15,126 bases of DNA from Nitrospirota bacterium. Its GTDB lineage: Bacteria > Nitrospirota > Nitrospiria > Nitrospirales > UBA8639. The stretch lies in contig QIMB01000329.1 in the NCBI GenBank assembly GCA_003233615.1, forward strand, positions 1-15,126, read 5' to 3'. The translations under genes and the position numbers were made by a program. Below the pieces are notes generated by a model. That model was not told the origin of the DNA, searched no databases, and saw only the letters and a program-made list of their open reading frames with translations. Shown in pieces: positions 8,106 to 15,126 of the stretch (position 1 is its first letter; every line of letters begins with the position of its first letter).

Positions 8106-8441
8106 ATGAAAAGATTGGGTCCTTTCTTGGTATGTATAGTTGTTGTCTCTATCGGCACGTCGGCTTGGGCTGAAATTCATAATGCTGACCTGATTGGTGA
8201 GTGGTGTCTGGTACATCAGAGCATGAATGGGCATGATTTTGAATCGCTTTCTCTGAAAGCCATTCAAGATAACCTAAGAGCCAAACTACAACAAAGCTAT
8301 CATTTTCTTGATGCACAGACGGTTAAAGCGACGATGGCAGGTACTCCGAATCAAAGTTTTACGTATAAGATCTCTGTCCAGAGGGTATTCAACTCCTTTC
8401 AATTTAGTGTGATATGTTACCCTTCTGCTTACAGTGAATGA
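8106..8441 (+). CDS. Small secreted protein, shortened paralogue of its downstream neighbour
   Basis: ATG 8106 is chosen because GGAGG (8094-8098) lies 7 bases before it; ATG 8100 is only one base from that site. The 111-aa product has a signal peptide cut near AWA-EI. The mature part begins EIHNADLIGEWCLVHQ and closely parallels EIDNAVLIGNWCLVSQ in the next gene, with further shared stretches QSY.F, TVK and SFTYK. The opening resembles lipocalin-like or META-like domains that begin with LIG.W, but I cannot assign a family. Similarity fades after SFTYK (weakly RVFN versus RIFN). The protein then ends about 40 residues before the partner does, so it lacks the partner's C-terminal Cys. A late frameshift or decay is possible, but I could not find the lost segment in other frames. 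Confidence 0.6.
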   Translation: MKRLGPFLVCIVVVSIGTSAWAEIHNADLIGEWCLVHQSMNGHDFESLSLKAIQDNLRAKLQQSYHFLDAQTVKATMAGTPNQSFTYKISVQRVFNSFQFSVICYPSAYSE

Positions 8442-8528
8442 ACAGATCGTAGTATGGCCGGACGACCATGATGCTATGTGTATAAGGGAGGAGACGTGGA
8501 AGCATGAATAAAACAGGGGAGGAGGATA

Positions 8529-9017
8529 ATGGCTACCTGTACTCAATCAGCTCGTGAGATCCGTAGAGTGTCATCCATAAGACCTGGTATCCAAATACTT
8601 GTGGCCCTTGCTCTGGTGTGCTGGGGGAATCCTGTTGCAGCTGAGATTGATAACGCGGTTCTTATTGGCAATTGGTGCTTGGTCAGTCAGACAATCAATG
8701 GAGACGATGTGGAGACAGTCTCAAAAATGCTTAGTAGCAAACTCAGGGCTAAAGTTGGTCAATCATATCAATTCTACGAGGATCATACGGTCAAAGTGAT
8801 CCTCCGTGATGAATCGCAGGCAAGCTTTACCTATAAGGTTGTGGGTAAAAAACAGAACCGCCTGCGCATATTCAATATGGTAGCTGCTAAGAAAAAGAAC
8901 CACGTTCGCATGAAACGATGGGAGGTCTTTTCTGTGAGATCGCTAACAGGAACGGAAATGATTGCGACCCTCCATGGTTCAGTTCACCATCGCTTTACTC
9001 GTGGGACTTGTCAGTAA
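8529..9017 (+). CDS. Small secreted protein of unknown function, full-length member of a tandem pair
   Basis: ATG 8529 follows a very purine-rich ribosome site (GGGGAGGAGGATA, ending just before the start). The product is 162 aa, with an unusually long n-region (about 20 residues) before a hydrophobic stretch and a likely cut at PVAA-EI. The mature protein is about 124 aa, basic in its C-terminal half (AAKKKNHVRMKRW), and has just two cysteines, C50 (NWCLV) and C161 (GTCQ), which could join the ends of a beta-barrel-like fold. It is clearly related to the gene before it and probably arose by duplication. The LIG.W opening hints at a lipocalin-type fold; this is a guess. The spacing of 87 bases suggests one transcript. 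Confidence 0.75.
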   Translation: MATCTQSAREIRRVSSIRPGIQILVALALVCWGNPVAAEIDNAVLIGNWCLVSQTINGDDVETVSKMLSSKLRAKVGQSYQFYEDHTVKVILRDESQASFTYKVVGKKQNRLRIFNMVAAKKKNHVRMKRWEVFSVRSLTGTEMIATLHGSVHHRFTRGTCQ

Positions 9018-9247
9018 CTGAAAACATAGGGAATCTCCATGACGTACAACAGTATCGTGGAAGGGAAAGAGAGCGACATGAAAGGAACTACGCATGGATT
9101 GCTGTCTCAGAAGAGTCGAAAACTGTAGAGTGCCACGATTGTGTAGAATGCTAGAGACCGTGCGATGCCGTGTGTAGCGGGGTGGTTTTCCTGATGAACG
9201 TCATGGTCACGTGGGTCCGTTCTTCCTATTATTTATTGAGGTTCCGT

Positions 9248-9649
9248 ATGAAATTACAAGTTACGCTCGGTATTTGTCTGGTGATAATATCTCTTTCGCT
9301 TTCGGTCGATGCAGCCAAATGGAGCGAATACATGACGGTATCCACTAAGGGTGATGTGGTAGTGAGTCAAAGGCAGCGTCTTCAAAAAGATGGGTGGTTC
9401 GTGGAATGGAGAGCTGAAAACAACAGTGCGGACTGGGTTGAACCGTTCGCGAAGTCTCGAACGTATATCTGCGCGGACGGCAGTCGCACAACGTTAGAAC
9501 AGAAAACGTTAGGTCCGTATCCTCCCGGTGATAAACGACAAGGGGGAATTCGAGACAGGGGAATTTGCCCGGGCAGTGCCATTGAATCGGTCGAAGCTGA
9601 GATTGAATTGCGTCCAGTTTCAGAGATCATTCAGAACATGTGGTACTAG
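9248..9649 (+). CDS. Secreted 133-aa protein of unknown function
   Basis: The frame is open from 9170, but ATG 9248 is preferred: TGAGG (9237-9241) lies 6 bases upstream, and the protein then opens with a clean signal peptide (MKLQVTLGICLV..., cut near VDA-AK). The mature protein is about 111 aa, with tryptophans near its start (KWSEY, WFVEW, DWVEPF) and two cysteines, C75 (YICADGS) and C107 (GICPGS), likely a disulfide in the periplasm. Beta-strand propensity is high. I do not recognise a family. The 230-base gap before it holds no supported gene and no terminator that I can see, so it could be co-transcribed with the preceding pair. Confidence 0.7.
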   Translation: MKLQVTLGICLVIISLSLSVDAAKWSEYMTVSTKGDVVVSQRQRLQKDGWFVEWRAENNSADWVEPFAKSRTYICADGSRTTLEQKTLGPYPPGDKRQGGIRDRGICPGSAIESVEAEIELRPVSEIIQNMWY

Positions 9650-9752
9650 TCAGAACGTGCTGGGTAATTTGGGCAACGTGTGGAGATGTGCCACAATGGC
9701 GTGTACATTGGTGTTCCTTTATTAAACGAATGAATCACAAGGAGATATGTTC

Positions 9753-10139
9753 ATGAGATATCTACTGGCTATTCTTGTTTTTTCCCCGGTTGTGTCGTTT
9801 GCGCAGATGCCGCAAGGCATGCCCCAGAATATGCAGCACATGGACATGGAGCAGATGCAGAAGGCCATGGCCTGTATGCAAAACATAGACATGTCTGTGT
9901 TGGAAGGATTAGAAGAAGAAGCGAAGAAAATGGAAGCCGAGGTTGGTGCCCTGTGCAGAAGCGGAAATCGCGATGAAGCCCAGGATACAGCCATGGCCTA
10001 CGGCACGGAAATGATGAGCAAACCCGAACTCAAGAAAATGCGGGAATGCGGGAAACTGGCTGCCGGCATGATGCCAAAAATGCCGTTTGAGAAATTTGAA
10101 GAAGAAGGCAAAAACACGCATATCTGTGATGACTTTTAA
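9753..10139 (+). CDS. Secreted methionine-rich small protein, possible Cu(I) binder
   Basis: ATG 9753 is 8 bases after AAGGAG (9739-9744); ATG 9747 is only 2 bases after it and is unlikely. The 128-aa product has a signal peptide cut near SFA-QM. The mature part has about 17 methionines in 110 residues, concentrated in MPQGMPQNMQHMDMEQMQ, followed by a charged helix (EGLEEEAKKMEAEV) and four cysteines (C41, C68, C99, C125) that could form two disulfides. Clustered Met with His in exported proteins is often associated with Cu(I) or Ag(I) binding, but helical Met-rich proteins with other roles exist. It sits 20 bases before the next gene, which carries a similar Met-rich segment, so the two form an operon and probably share a function. 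Confidence 0.75.
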   Translation: MRYLLAILVFSPVVSFAQMPQGMPQNMQHMDMEQMQKAMACMQNIDMSVLEGLEEEAKKMEAEVGALCRSGNRDEAQDTAMAYGTEMMSKPELKKMRECGKLAAGMMPKMPFEKFEEEGKNTHICDDF

Positions 10140-10159
10140 CTTGTGAGGACCGAACGAAT

Positions 10160-11440
10160 ATGAAACACCGTTGGAGCCGTGTTCAGAATGTAATTCTATT
10201 GATAGCGTTGTATGCTCTGGGCAGTCCACTCAGTCTTGTGTATGCAGAAAGAGGTGGGACAGCGAATCAAGACCAAGGTATGAAGCAGATGATGGAAATG
10301 TTGAAGCAATCAGGTATGGATCCCAAGCAAATGCAGCAAATGGAAAATATGATGAAAGGCATGACCCCAAAGCAAGGTAAACGACCGTCGGCCACATCAA
10401 AAAAGGCACAACAGAAATTTAAAGCAGAAACGGCAGGCCATGGCACCGCCCACGTTGAGGTAGAAGGCAAACGCTATGAGCTGACCATGACAAAGTGCGA
10501 ATTATGGGGGTCCCATTCGCGCCAGTTTAACATCGCGGCACAACAAGCCCCCGGCATGGATGACGGACAACTCACGATGGGGGCTGGCAAGAAATCGAGA
10601 GTTGGGCTGAGCTTCGAATCCGCACATGGGTTCTATTTGCGTGAAGGTGTCGGGCCTGCAGATAAGTCATCATCTTTGATGATAACGGACAATACGCTGC
10701 AGTGGGAAGGGCAGGTTGGTGAAAGTGAAAACATTCCGGCAACCATTCACGTCACCTGTGGTGCCGAAATGGTGAATTATTCCAAGCCAGCCACATCGCG
10801 TCCCAAGACTTCCCCCAATGTCTTGACCCTGTTCCTGGGAGAGGAGGCACACCAGTTTCAGACAGGCTATTGTTCCATGAAAGAATATCGAACGGGCAAT
10901 TTGATGGTGGAGTTTGGGCTCTCGGCCACAGGAACGTTCCGTGGCCGACCTGCGATTATTTTCCTGTCCAAAAGCCACCCAGTGGGTGACCAGCCTGGAC
11001 ATTTCGAGAGGATGGAAATGCGCCTTGGGGAACTGTCAGAAGCGCAACGAACGATTTCGCCAGGGAAAGCTAGTCGAGAGCTGGATGACAAGGTATCAGC
11101 CTATTTAGGTCAGGAAAATATGGTCCTTCAGAAAATATACAAGGAAGAGATGAACACCATTCAGAAGAAATACGGAAAGGATGTGCCTCAAGATAAAATG
11201 TTAGAGGTGACAGAGGCGTATACTAAGGCCGGGGACACGTACAGTAAGAAGCAGGATAAGGTTCGAGAACAAGGGAAGGCCATGCAGTATCCTGAGACTC
11301 GCAGTTATGGAACGATTACCGTCACCGGACAAAAAGTGCATTACCGCGGACCCAAATTTCAAACGGTGTATGGCAAGCAAGTCCCAGAGTTTCAGAATCT
11401 GTCAGCGGAACCCGAATTATGGGTCACGTGTGGTCTATAG
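10160..11440 (+). CDS. Secreted protein with Met-rich N-terminus and two related Cys-paired domains
   Basis: ATG 10160 follows TGAGG (10144-10148) with an 11-base spacing. The 426-aa product has a signal peptide cut near VYA-ER. Residues about 40-70 form a Met- and Gln-rich segment (MKQMMEMLK, QMQQMENMMKGM) like that of the preceding gene. Two beta-rich domains follow. The first runs about 90-205, with C113 (TKCELW) and a closing C200 (HVTCG). The second runs about 220-426, with C238 (GYCSM) and a closing C424 (WVTCG). The shared early Cys plus terminal VTCG suggests an ancient duplication. The second copy is split by a Lys/Glu-rich, probably coiled-coil insertion at about residues 325-375. 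I do not recognise a named family. No clear terminator follows in the 155-base convergent gap. Confidence 0.75.
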   Translation: MKHRWSRVQNVILLIALYALGSPLSLVYAERGGTANQDQGMKQMMEMLKQSGMDPKQMQQMENMMKGMTPKQGKRPSATSKKAQQKFKAETAGHGTAHVEVEGKRYELTMTKCELWGSHSRQFNIAAQQAPGMDDGQLTMGAGKKSRVGLSFESAHGFYLREGVGPADKSSSLMITDNTLQWEGQVGESENIPATIHVTCGAEMVNYSKPATSRPKTSPNVLTLFLGEEAHQFQTGYCSMKEYRTGNLMVEFGLSATGTFRGRPAIIFLSKSHPVGDQPGHFERMEMRLGELSEAQRTISPGKASRELDDKVSAYLGQENMVLQKIYKEEMNTIQKKYGKDVPQDKMLEVTEAYTKAGDTYSKKQDKVREQGKAMQYPETRSYGTITVTGQKVHYRGPKFQTVYGKQVPEFQNLSAEPELWVTCGL

Positions 11441-11595
11441 GTGCGTAGAGGAACGGCCTTTGTCGTCAAGCTTCTGTGATGTGACCTGTGCATTGAATGC
11501 CATGCTATGGGCTGTGTAATGAAGTCCACGAACGAAACCAGACAATCAAGTCTCATAGTTTGTTACTGACAATACACGCCCTTTTGTAACCGAAA
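11441..11595. other. Convergent intergenic gap without a recognisable terminator
   Basis: The + strand run of genes and the minus-strand peptidase gene end facing each other here. I see no G/C-rich hairpin with a T run on either strand and no supported small gene, so the transcripts may overlap. Confidence 0.4.
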
Positions 11596-14094
11596 TCAGC
11601 GCGCCTTCTGTGCACGTCTGCAGTCGCGGAACGGTTTTACGCATTGCTGAGCACATCGCAGCATCTCGCTCGCGAGATTGAAATCCGGTTTATTTGTGCC
11701 CTTCATTTCATCTAGTCGCTCTCTCTGTTTTTTGTATGCTTCACAGGAGCAGTCGCATGGTGGAATGCTCGTACTCCCCTGTTGCCCAGCACCATTCCCC
11801 CCGCCAGCGTTCTCTCCACTTGATCCCGGTCCGCCTCCACTGCTCCCATTAGGGCCGCCAGGCAAGCCTTGAAGTGGCGTTCCAAAGACCTCATGGTGGT
11901 AGCGATCAATGTCCAACAGGACGCCTGGAGTCACCAGGTCCTCAACCTCATTCTCAGCAAAATACCGCCAGCCGAACGGGAGCGAAAGTTCGCCCTGAAA
12001 ATGATCAACCACCGGACAGCCATCCTGGCATGCGGCTATGTTGTTGAAAGAGAGTTCACACAGTGGCGTATCGATTGAGATTTTCAGTATCTCATCATCT
12101 GAACGCATGATTGTGCCAATACCCTCTGCCTGAGTGCTCGGATCGCAGTAGAGGCTACTGATTATTCCTGTAGGGGAGCCGCCGTCACCGCCCACCATGA
12201 CCATGGCCTTGAAGGGCCCGGTCTGTCCGAACGCGACATGCTCCATCGGCGTAATAACATACGTCTCGGTCTTTTTGCCGGCTTCATCGAGGGCCGCTAC
12301 TTGGATGGGGCCGAGGTTCATGGGATATCCAGTGGAAATCGCGCTCTTTTTCTTAATGCCGTAGAGCAACTGACGCCGAGGAATATTCACATCAGGAAGC
12401 TCACCAAAATTGAACGACTCTGGAAGATCAAGTTGGGCACCTTTCCTTGTCTTGCCCTTGCTCTTTGGAAATCCAATGATCACTTTCAGCTCTTTAATCC
12501 CGTCTGTGTCATCAGCTTTGAGTGGGTCAACGTTCGTCAGAACAAACGTTGTAGTTATGGTGGAGTGCTTGGCCTTTCGCGCGTCAAAACGCCATGTACG
12601 GATGCCAGTCGTCGGCTTCTTGCCCTCCAGTTTTTTGACCTTGCCATAGAAGAGGCAGGGGAATGCCGTAGCTTTATTTTTATCCTTGCGTGCGTGAGAA
12701 TAACAATTGTCGACCAAAGTTTTGCCATGTTCTTCTCGGGCAAAGCCAAGAACAAGCTGCTCGGCTATGTCGCTTGAGCTCGCATGCGCTTCCAGCTCGA
12801 GTTTCAGTTTCGCGCCTATTGGGACGTTGTTGATTGTGACCTGAATACACCGTCCGGCTATCGGGTAAAGAGCCTTGCCTGACCCGGTTCGAGGCTTGAG
12901 CATGATTGGTATTGTGCTTTTGTTGCCATAGGAGAGGACCACTGGCTCGCAACCGCCAAAACCCTTCTCCAGCAGGAAATTGGTAGACAATTTGTTGGTG
13001 GGGTACTTACCGCCTGGCCAAGCGGCAAACTCTGCGAGAAACTCTCCATACACATGTTGAAATACGCCCCAGTTGTCTTCGACACCTTTTGCGACCCATG
13101 GTAGCCAATCAACACCACCAACAGGGGCCACGCGTTTCATAAAGCCTTCAGAGAGTGCGAGAAGGCGGTCAATCTCAAACGAGTCTTTTTTTGAAATTGG
13201 CCCATAGCGATCCATGAGAAATCGCCAAAAGGAGCTGGTCCGATACCCGAACCAGGACTTCACTGCCTCGGCGTCCTTCAATTCGAGACCGACGCGCGTC
13301 TTGACGTATGTCTGGTGCCAGGCACTTGCCTCGTTGAGAGGAACGTCATAGGGCCTCACACCGTAAAATTTATAATCTTTTTTCGGCAGAGAGAGCCCCT
13401 TCTCTTCTTTCATCTTTTTCTCCATTAAGAAAAAGCCTGCCGCATCAGCTGTTCCCTCAAAGATCCATTGGTCTCCTTTGCAATGACCCTTACTGAATGG
13501 GTACTGTTCTTGGATGGGATGAAATAACTCATGTGCGATAGTTTTATATTGGTAGATCCCACTTGTATTTGTGTTAAGCGCCATCCAACTCGTCTTAAAA
13601 ATTGGGTCGCAGTGTGCGGATAAGTATGTGGCGAAAGCGTCTTTAGAATCAGAAGTCAACGACCCTGGAAAATTAAACATGTAGACGAAACGAGTGTTTG
13701 ACATAGGCATAGGACCAAAGTTTGGCTCTTTGAGGCCAATGTCCGCGTAGATTTTACCCACCTCGTGCAGATAAGTTGACGCAGCTTTCGACTTCTGTGT
13801 TTGCCTTGCTAAAAAATTCGAGAGGGGCATAAAGGAAAGGTTTGCAGGAAGTTTATCATTGTTTGCCTTCATAATAGATTCCCAAGGGTCCATCGGTTGC
13901 ACGATGAAGTAGGGCGCTGTCCAATCCGCGGTAACATGGAGAGGCAGACTCATGAGAAAAAGAATGCACAGCAACACTATGCGAGCTAGAGCCTGGAACG
14001 AAAAAACTTTTGGCGGACTGAGCTGTTGATCTCTTTGTGGTCTGTCACAAGAATCGCTGTCTGATGCATATGCGCTCACCGTCACAGTCGGCAT
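11596..14094 (-). CDS. Large secreted putative zinc metallopeptidase (gluzincin-type) with Cys-rich C-terminal tail
   Basis: The frame extends to an ATG at 14166, but the ATG ending at 14094 is favoured: on the minus strand it is preceded at 7 bases by GGGAGGTG (14102-14109). The product is 832 aa, with a long polar n-region (about 36 residues), a hydrophobic stretch at 39-52 and a likely cut at VTA-DW. HELFH (188-192) followed by E213 in WIFEGTAD, with D217, fits the HExxH...ExxxD zinc signature of gluzincins. The region after about 390 is beta-rich and unrecognised. A Gly/Ser-rich linker (about 743-779) leads to a tail with CDCSC (C780, C782, C784) and C814, C818 and C825, which may be a disulfide knot or metal site. 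It is probably exported and proteolytic; the substrate is unknown. Nothing links it to the + strand genes. Confidence 0.8.
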   Translation of the reverse strand: MPTVTVSAYASDSDSCDRPQRDQQLSPPKVFSFQALARIVLLCILFLMSLPLHVTADWTAPYFIVQPMDPWESIMKANNDKLPANLSFMPLSNFLARQTQKSKAASTYLHEVGKIYADIGLKEPNFGPMPMSNTRFVYMFNFPGSLTSDSKDAFATYLSAHCDPIFKTSWMALNTNTSGIYQYKTIAHELFHPIQEQYPFSKGHCKGDQWIFEGTADAAGFFLMEKKMKEEKGLSLPKKDYKFYGVRPYDVPLNEASAWHQTYVKTRVGLELKDAEAVKSWFGYRTSSFWRFLMDRYGPISKKDSFEIDRLLALSEGFMKRVAPVGGVDWLPWVAKGVEDNWGVFQHVYGEFLAEFAAWPGGKYPTNKLSTNFLLEKGFGGCEPVVLSYGNKSTIPIMLKPRTGSGKALYPIAGRCIQVTINNVPIGAKLKLELEAHASSSDIAEQLVLGFAREEHGKTLVDNCYSHARKDKNKATAFPCLFYGKVKKLEGKKPTTGIRTWRFDARKAKHSTITTTFVLTNVDPLKADDTDGIKELKVIIGFPKSKGKTRKGAQLDLPESFNFGELPDVNIPRRQLLYGIKKKSAISTGYPMNLGPIQVAALDEAGKKTETYVITPMEHVAFGQTGPFKAMVMVGGDGGSPTGIISSLYCDPSTQAEGIGTIMRSDDEILKISIDTPLCELSFNNIAACQDGCPVVDHFQGELSLPFGWRYFAENEVEDLVTPGVLLDIDRYHHEVFGTPLQGLPGGPNGSSGGGPGSSGENAGGGNGAGQQGSTSIPPCDCSCEAYKKQRERLDEMKGTNKPDFNLASEMLRCAQQCVKPFRDCRRAQKAR

Positions 14095-14101
14095 TGTCTC
14101 G

Positions 14102-14109
14102 CACCTCCC
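14102..14109 (-). promoter_or_regulatory. Ribosome binding site that fixes the metallopeptidase start
   Basis: On the minus strand this reads GGGAGGTG, 7 bases before the ATG at 14094-14092. The alternative ATG at 14166 has only GTCAGTGA before it. Choosing the inner start removes 24 residues and leaves the signal peptide intact. Confidence 0.75.
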
Positions 14110-14262
14110 ATGTGAAATCTCCGTAAGCACCCGCTGAACCTCTTTCGCAACCACAGCTTCGATCATTCACTGACATAAATGTCCTCTAAAATATCAAAGA
14201 AGCCGCTAATGGGCAATTGGCCACAAAATAAACCATCAAATAAAGGTATCAGGAACTTTTTA

Positions 14263-14292
14263 ATGATAAGATCGCTGGCATCTTATGTTCAA
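14263..14292 (-). promoter_or_regulatory. Candidate sigma-70 promoter for the metallopeptidase gene
   Basis: Read on the minus strand, TTGAAC (14292-14287) is followed after 18 bases by TATCAT (14268-14263), each close to consensus. The leader to the start codon at 14094 would be about 160 bases. The region is AT-rich, so chance matches are likely. Confidence 0.3.
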
Positions 14293-14305
14293 TATCTTAT
14301 GGATA

Positions 14306-15025
14306 TTACCGTGTCTTTCTTGATTCTTTGACGTCTAACCAGTCACGGAGCCAGTCGCCGAGGAGGTTGGCGGCCAGGACGACGGCCATGAGTGTCAGGC
14401 CGGGAATGATAACGAGGTGCGGTGCGACCAGCATATAGCGTGTGCCATCACGAATCATGCTGCCCCATGAGGCCTGGGGTGGTTGAACGCCTAAACCCAA
14501 AAACGAGAGTCCGGCTTCGGCAATGATGGCACTGGCAATGCCAAAGCTGGCTTCGATAATCAAAGGAGCGGTGATGAGGGGAAGCAGATGTCGTCTCATA
14601 ATGCGCCAGGGTGTAGCACCAATTGCTTGGGCTGCGACGATATGATCGGCCTGTTTGAGAGCCAACACTTGTCCACGCGCGAGACGTGCATAGCCGACCC
14701 ATCCTACGATGACCAAGGCCAATATGACATTCTCAATTCCTGGTCCAAGCGCTCCCGCTAAGGCAATAGCCAAAAGGAGTCCGGGGAAGGCCAGCATGAT
14801 GTCTACGATTCTGACGAAAATCTGATCGACCCATCCACTGAAGTACCCACTTGAGATCCCTAAGATTCCACCAATAATAATACCCAATGCTACGACACTG
14901 AGTGCGACGAAAAACGACGTGCTCGCTCCTGTGATGAGGCGATCATGTGCATGGTGGCATGGCCAGAGGAGCCAGGGGCCCACATTTTCTTGCAGGAGTC
15001 TGAGTGGATCATGGAAATGCTTTTT
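14306..15025 (-). pseudogene. N-terminally truncated OppC/DppC-type ABC transporter permease
   Basis: The C-terminal part is a convincing peptide/nickel-type permease (binding-protein-dependent inner-membrane component). It shows several membrane helices, the EAA-type loop AAQAIGATPWRIMRRHLLP that contacts the ATPase, and the family-typical AEAGLSFLGLGVQPP and SWGSMIRDG. The N-terminal part is missing. The frame is open back only to a TGA at 15026-15028, and the stretch where the family has HPxGTDxxGRDxxSR reads instead LLWPCHHAHDRLITGAS. The usual first membrane helix and OppC_N region are absent, and no frame in 15029-15126 supplies them. The GTG at 14983 has no ribosome site. DPLRLLQENVGP before it fits the residual N-terminal region. 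I infer a broken remnant; no partner permease or ATPase is visible in the window. Confidence 0.7.
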
Positions 15026-15028
15026 TCA

Positions 15029-15126
15029 GCAAGCCCTACGTTAGGATTGTTTGTACATCCTTGTAGCAGGTTGCAAATGATGTTTTTCTTGCTTTACTTA
15101 TTCTTTTTTCTTAGATTAAGCTTGGA
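15029..15126. other. AT-rich right edge with no gene seen
   Basis: All minus-strand frames that could supply the missing permease N-terminus are closed by stops here, and no + strand gene is supported. The stretch has several T runs but no clear hairpin. Confidence 0.4.

Noticed and set aside
8504..8557. 17-codon frame MNKTGEEDNGYLYSISS overlapping the start of the gene at 8529
   Set aside because: It has a purine-rich stretch upstream, but that whole region is purine-rich. The peptide has no attenuator-like codon run and overlaps the next start by chance.
9038..9127. 29-codon + strand frame (MTYNSIVEGKESD...) in the gap before the 133-aa protein gene
   Set aside because: It has no clear ribosome site, no similarity to neighbours and a length well within chance.
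8918..9154. 78-codon + strand frame overlapping the end of the gene at 8529
   Set aside because: It is an alternate frame of a supported gene, with no ribosome site or protein-like features.
12238..12777. 179-codon + strand reading frame opposite the metallopeptidase gene
   Set aside because: It is a shadow of the minus-strand gene, which has a well-placed ribosome site, signal peptide and peptidase signature. The + strand translation resembles no protein.
14095..14166. Upstream ATG (14166) as start of the metallopeptidase
   Set aside because: It has no good ribosome site and would put over 60 residues before the hydrophobic segment. The inner ATG at 14094 has GGGAGGTG at 7 bases.
14280..14302. 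Direct repeat ATCTTATG twice near the permease 3' end, as an insertion-sequence footprint
   Set aside because: The repeat is short, AT-rich and only a few bases apart; no terminal inverted repeats or transposase sequence accompany it.
1..15126. CRISPR array, tRNA or rRNA gene, integrase or transposase
   Set aside because: I found no regularly spaced repeats, no tRNA-like cloverleaf and no recombinase-type protein in either strand.

Overview
The window looks like chromosomal DNA of a Gram-negative bacterium of moderate GC. Most of its genes encode exported proteins: a signal peptide or lipobox is visible on nearly every one. The mix (a giant MofA/MnxG-type multicopper oxidase, a one-copper cupredoxin fused to a carboxypeptidase-regulatory-like domain, a Tll0287-like c-heme protein, a Sel1-repeat lipoprotein) reminds me of Nitrospira and relatives in Nitrospirota. 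That taxonomic guess comes from protein style only; no rRNA or marker gene is present.

Layout. Positions 1-4827 (+) hold the 5'-truncated multicopper oxidase, closed by a very strong intrinsic terminator (4861-4895). From 5181 to 11440 (+) follow eight further exported-protein genes: Sel1-repeat lipoprotein, cupredoxin-like protein, Tll0287-like heme protein, a tandem pair of small related secreted proteins (the first shortened at its C-terminus), a 133-aa secreted protein, and two adjacent methionine-rich secreted proteins. Two more hairpin/T-tract terminators (7034-7056 and 7823-7868) divide this run into short transcription units. The + strand genes converge at 11441-11595 with minus-strand genes: a large secreted protein with a gluzincin-type zinc peptidase signature and a Cys-rich tail (start reassigned to 14094), and the 3' part of an OppC/DppC-type ABC permease whose N-terminal part is missing.

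How they may work together. The oxidase carries all four copper motifs in the order HxxHxH, HCHx3Hx4M, HxH, HxH, the reverse of ordinary laccases, on a three-repeat (six-cupredoxin) scaffold in which the second and third repeats have lost the type 1 copper ligands. Near it are a second copper-site protein, a single-heme protein and Met-rich secreted proteins. A reasonable but unproven reading is an extracytoplasmic metal-oxidation or copper-handling locus. The substrate (Mn(II), Fe(II), Cu(I) or organic) cannot be told from sequence. The peptidase and the broken permease on the other strand are probably unrelated to it.
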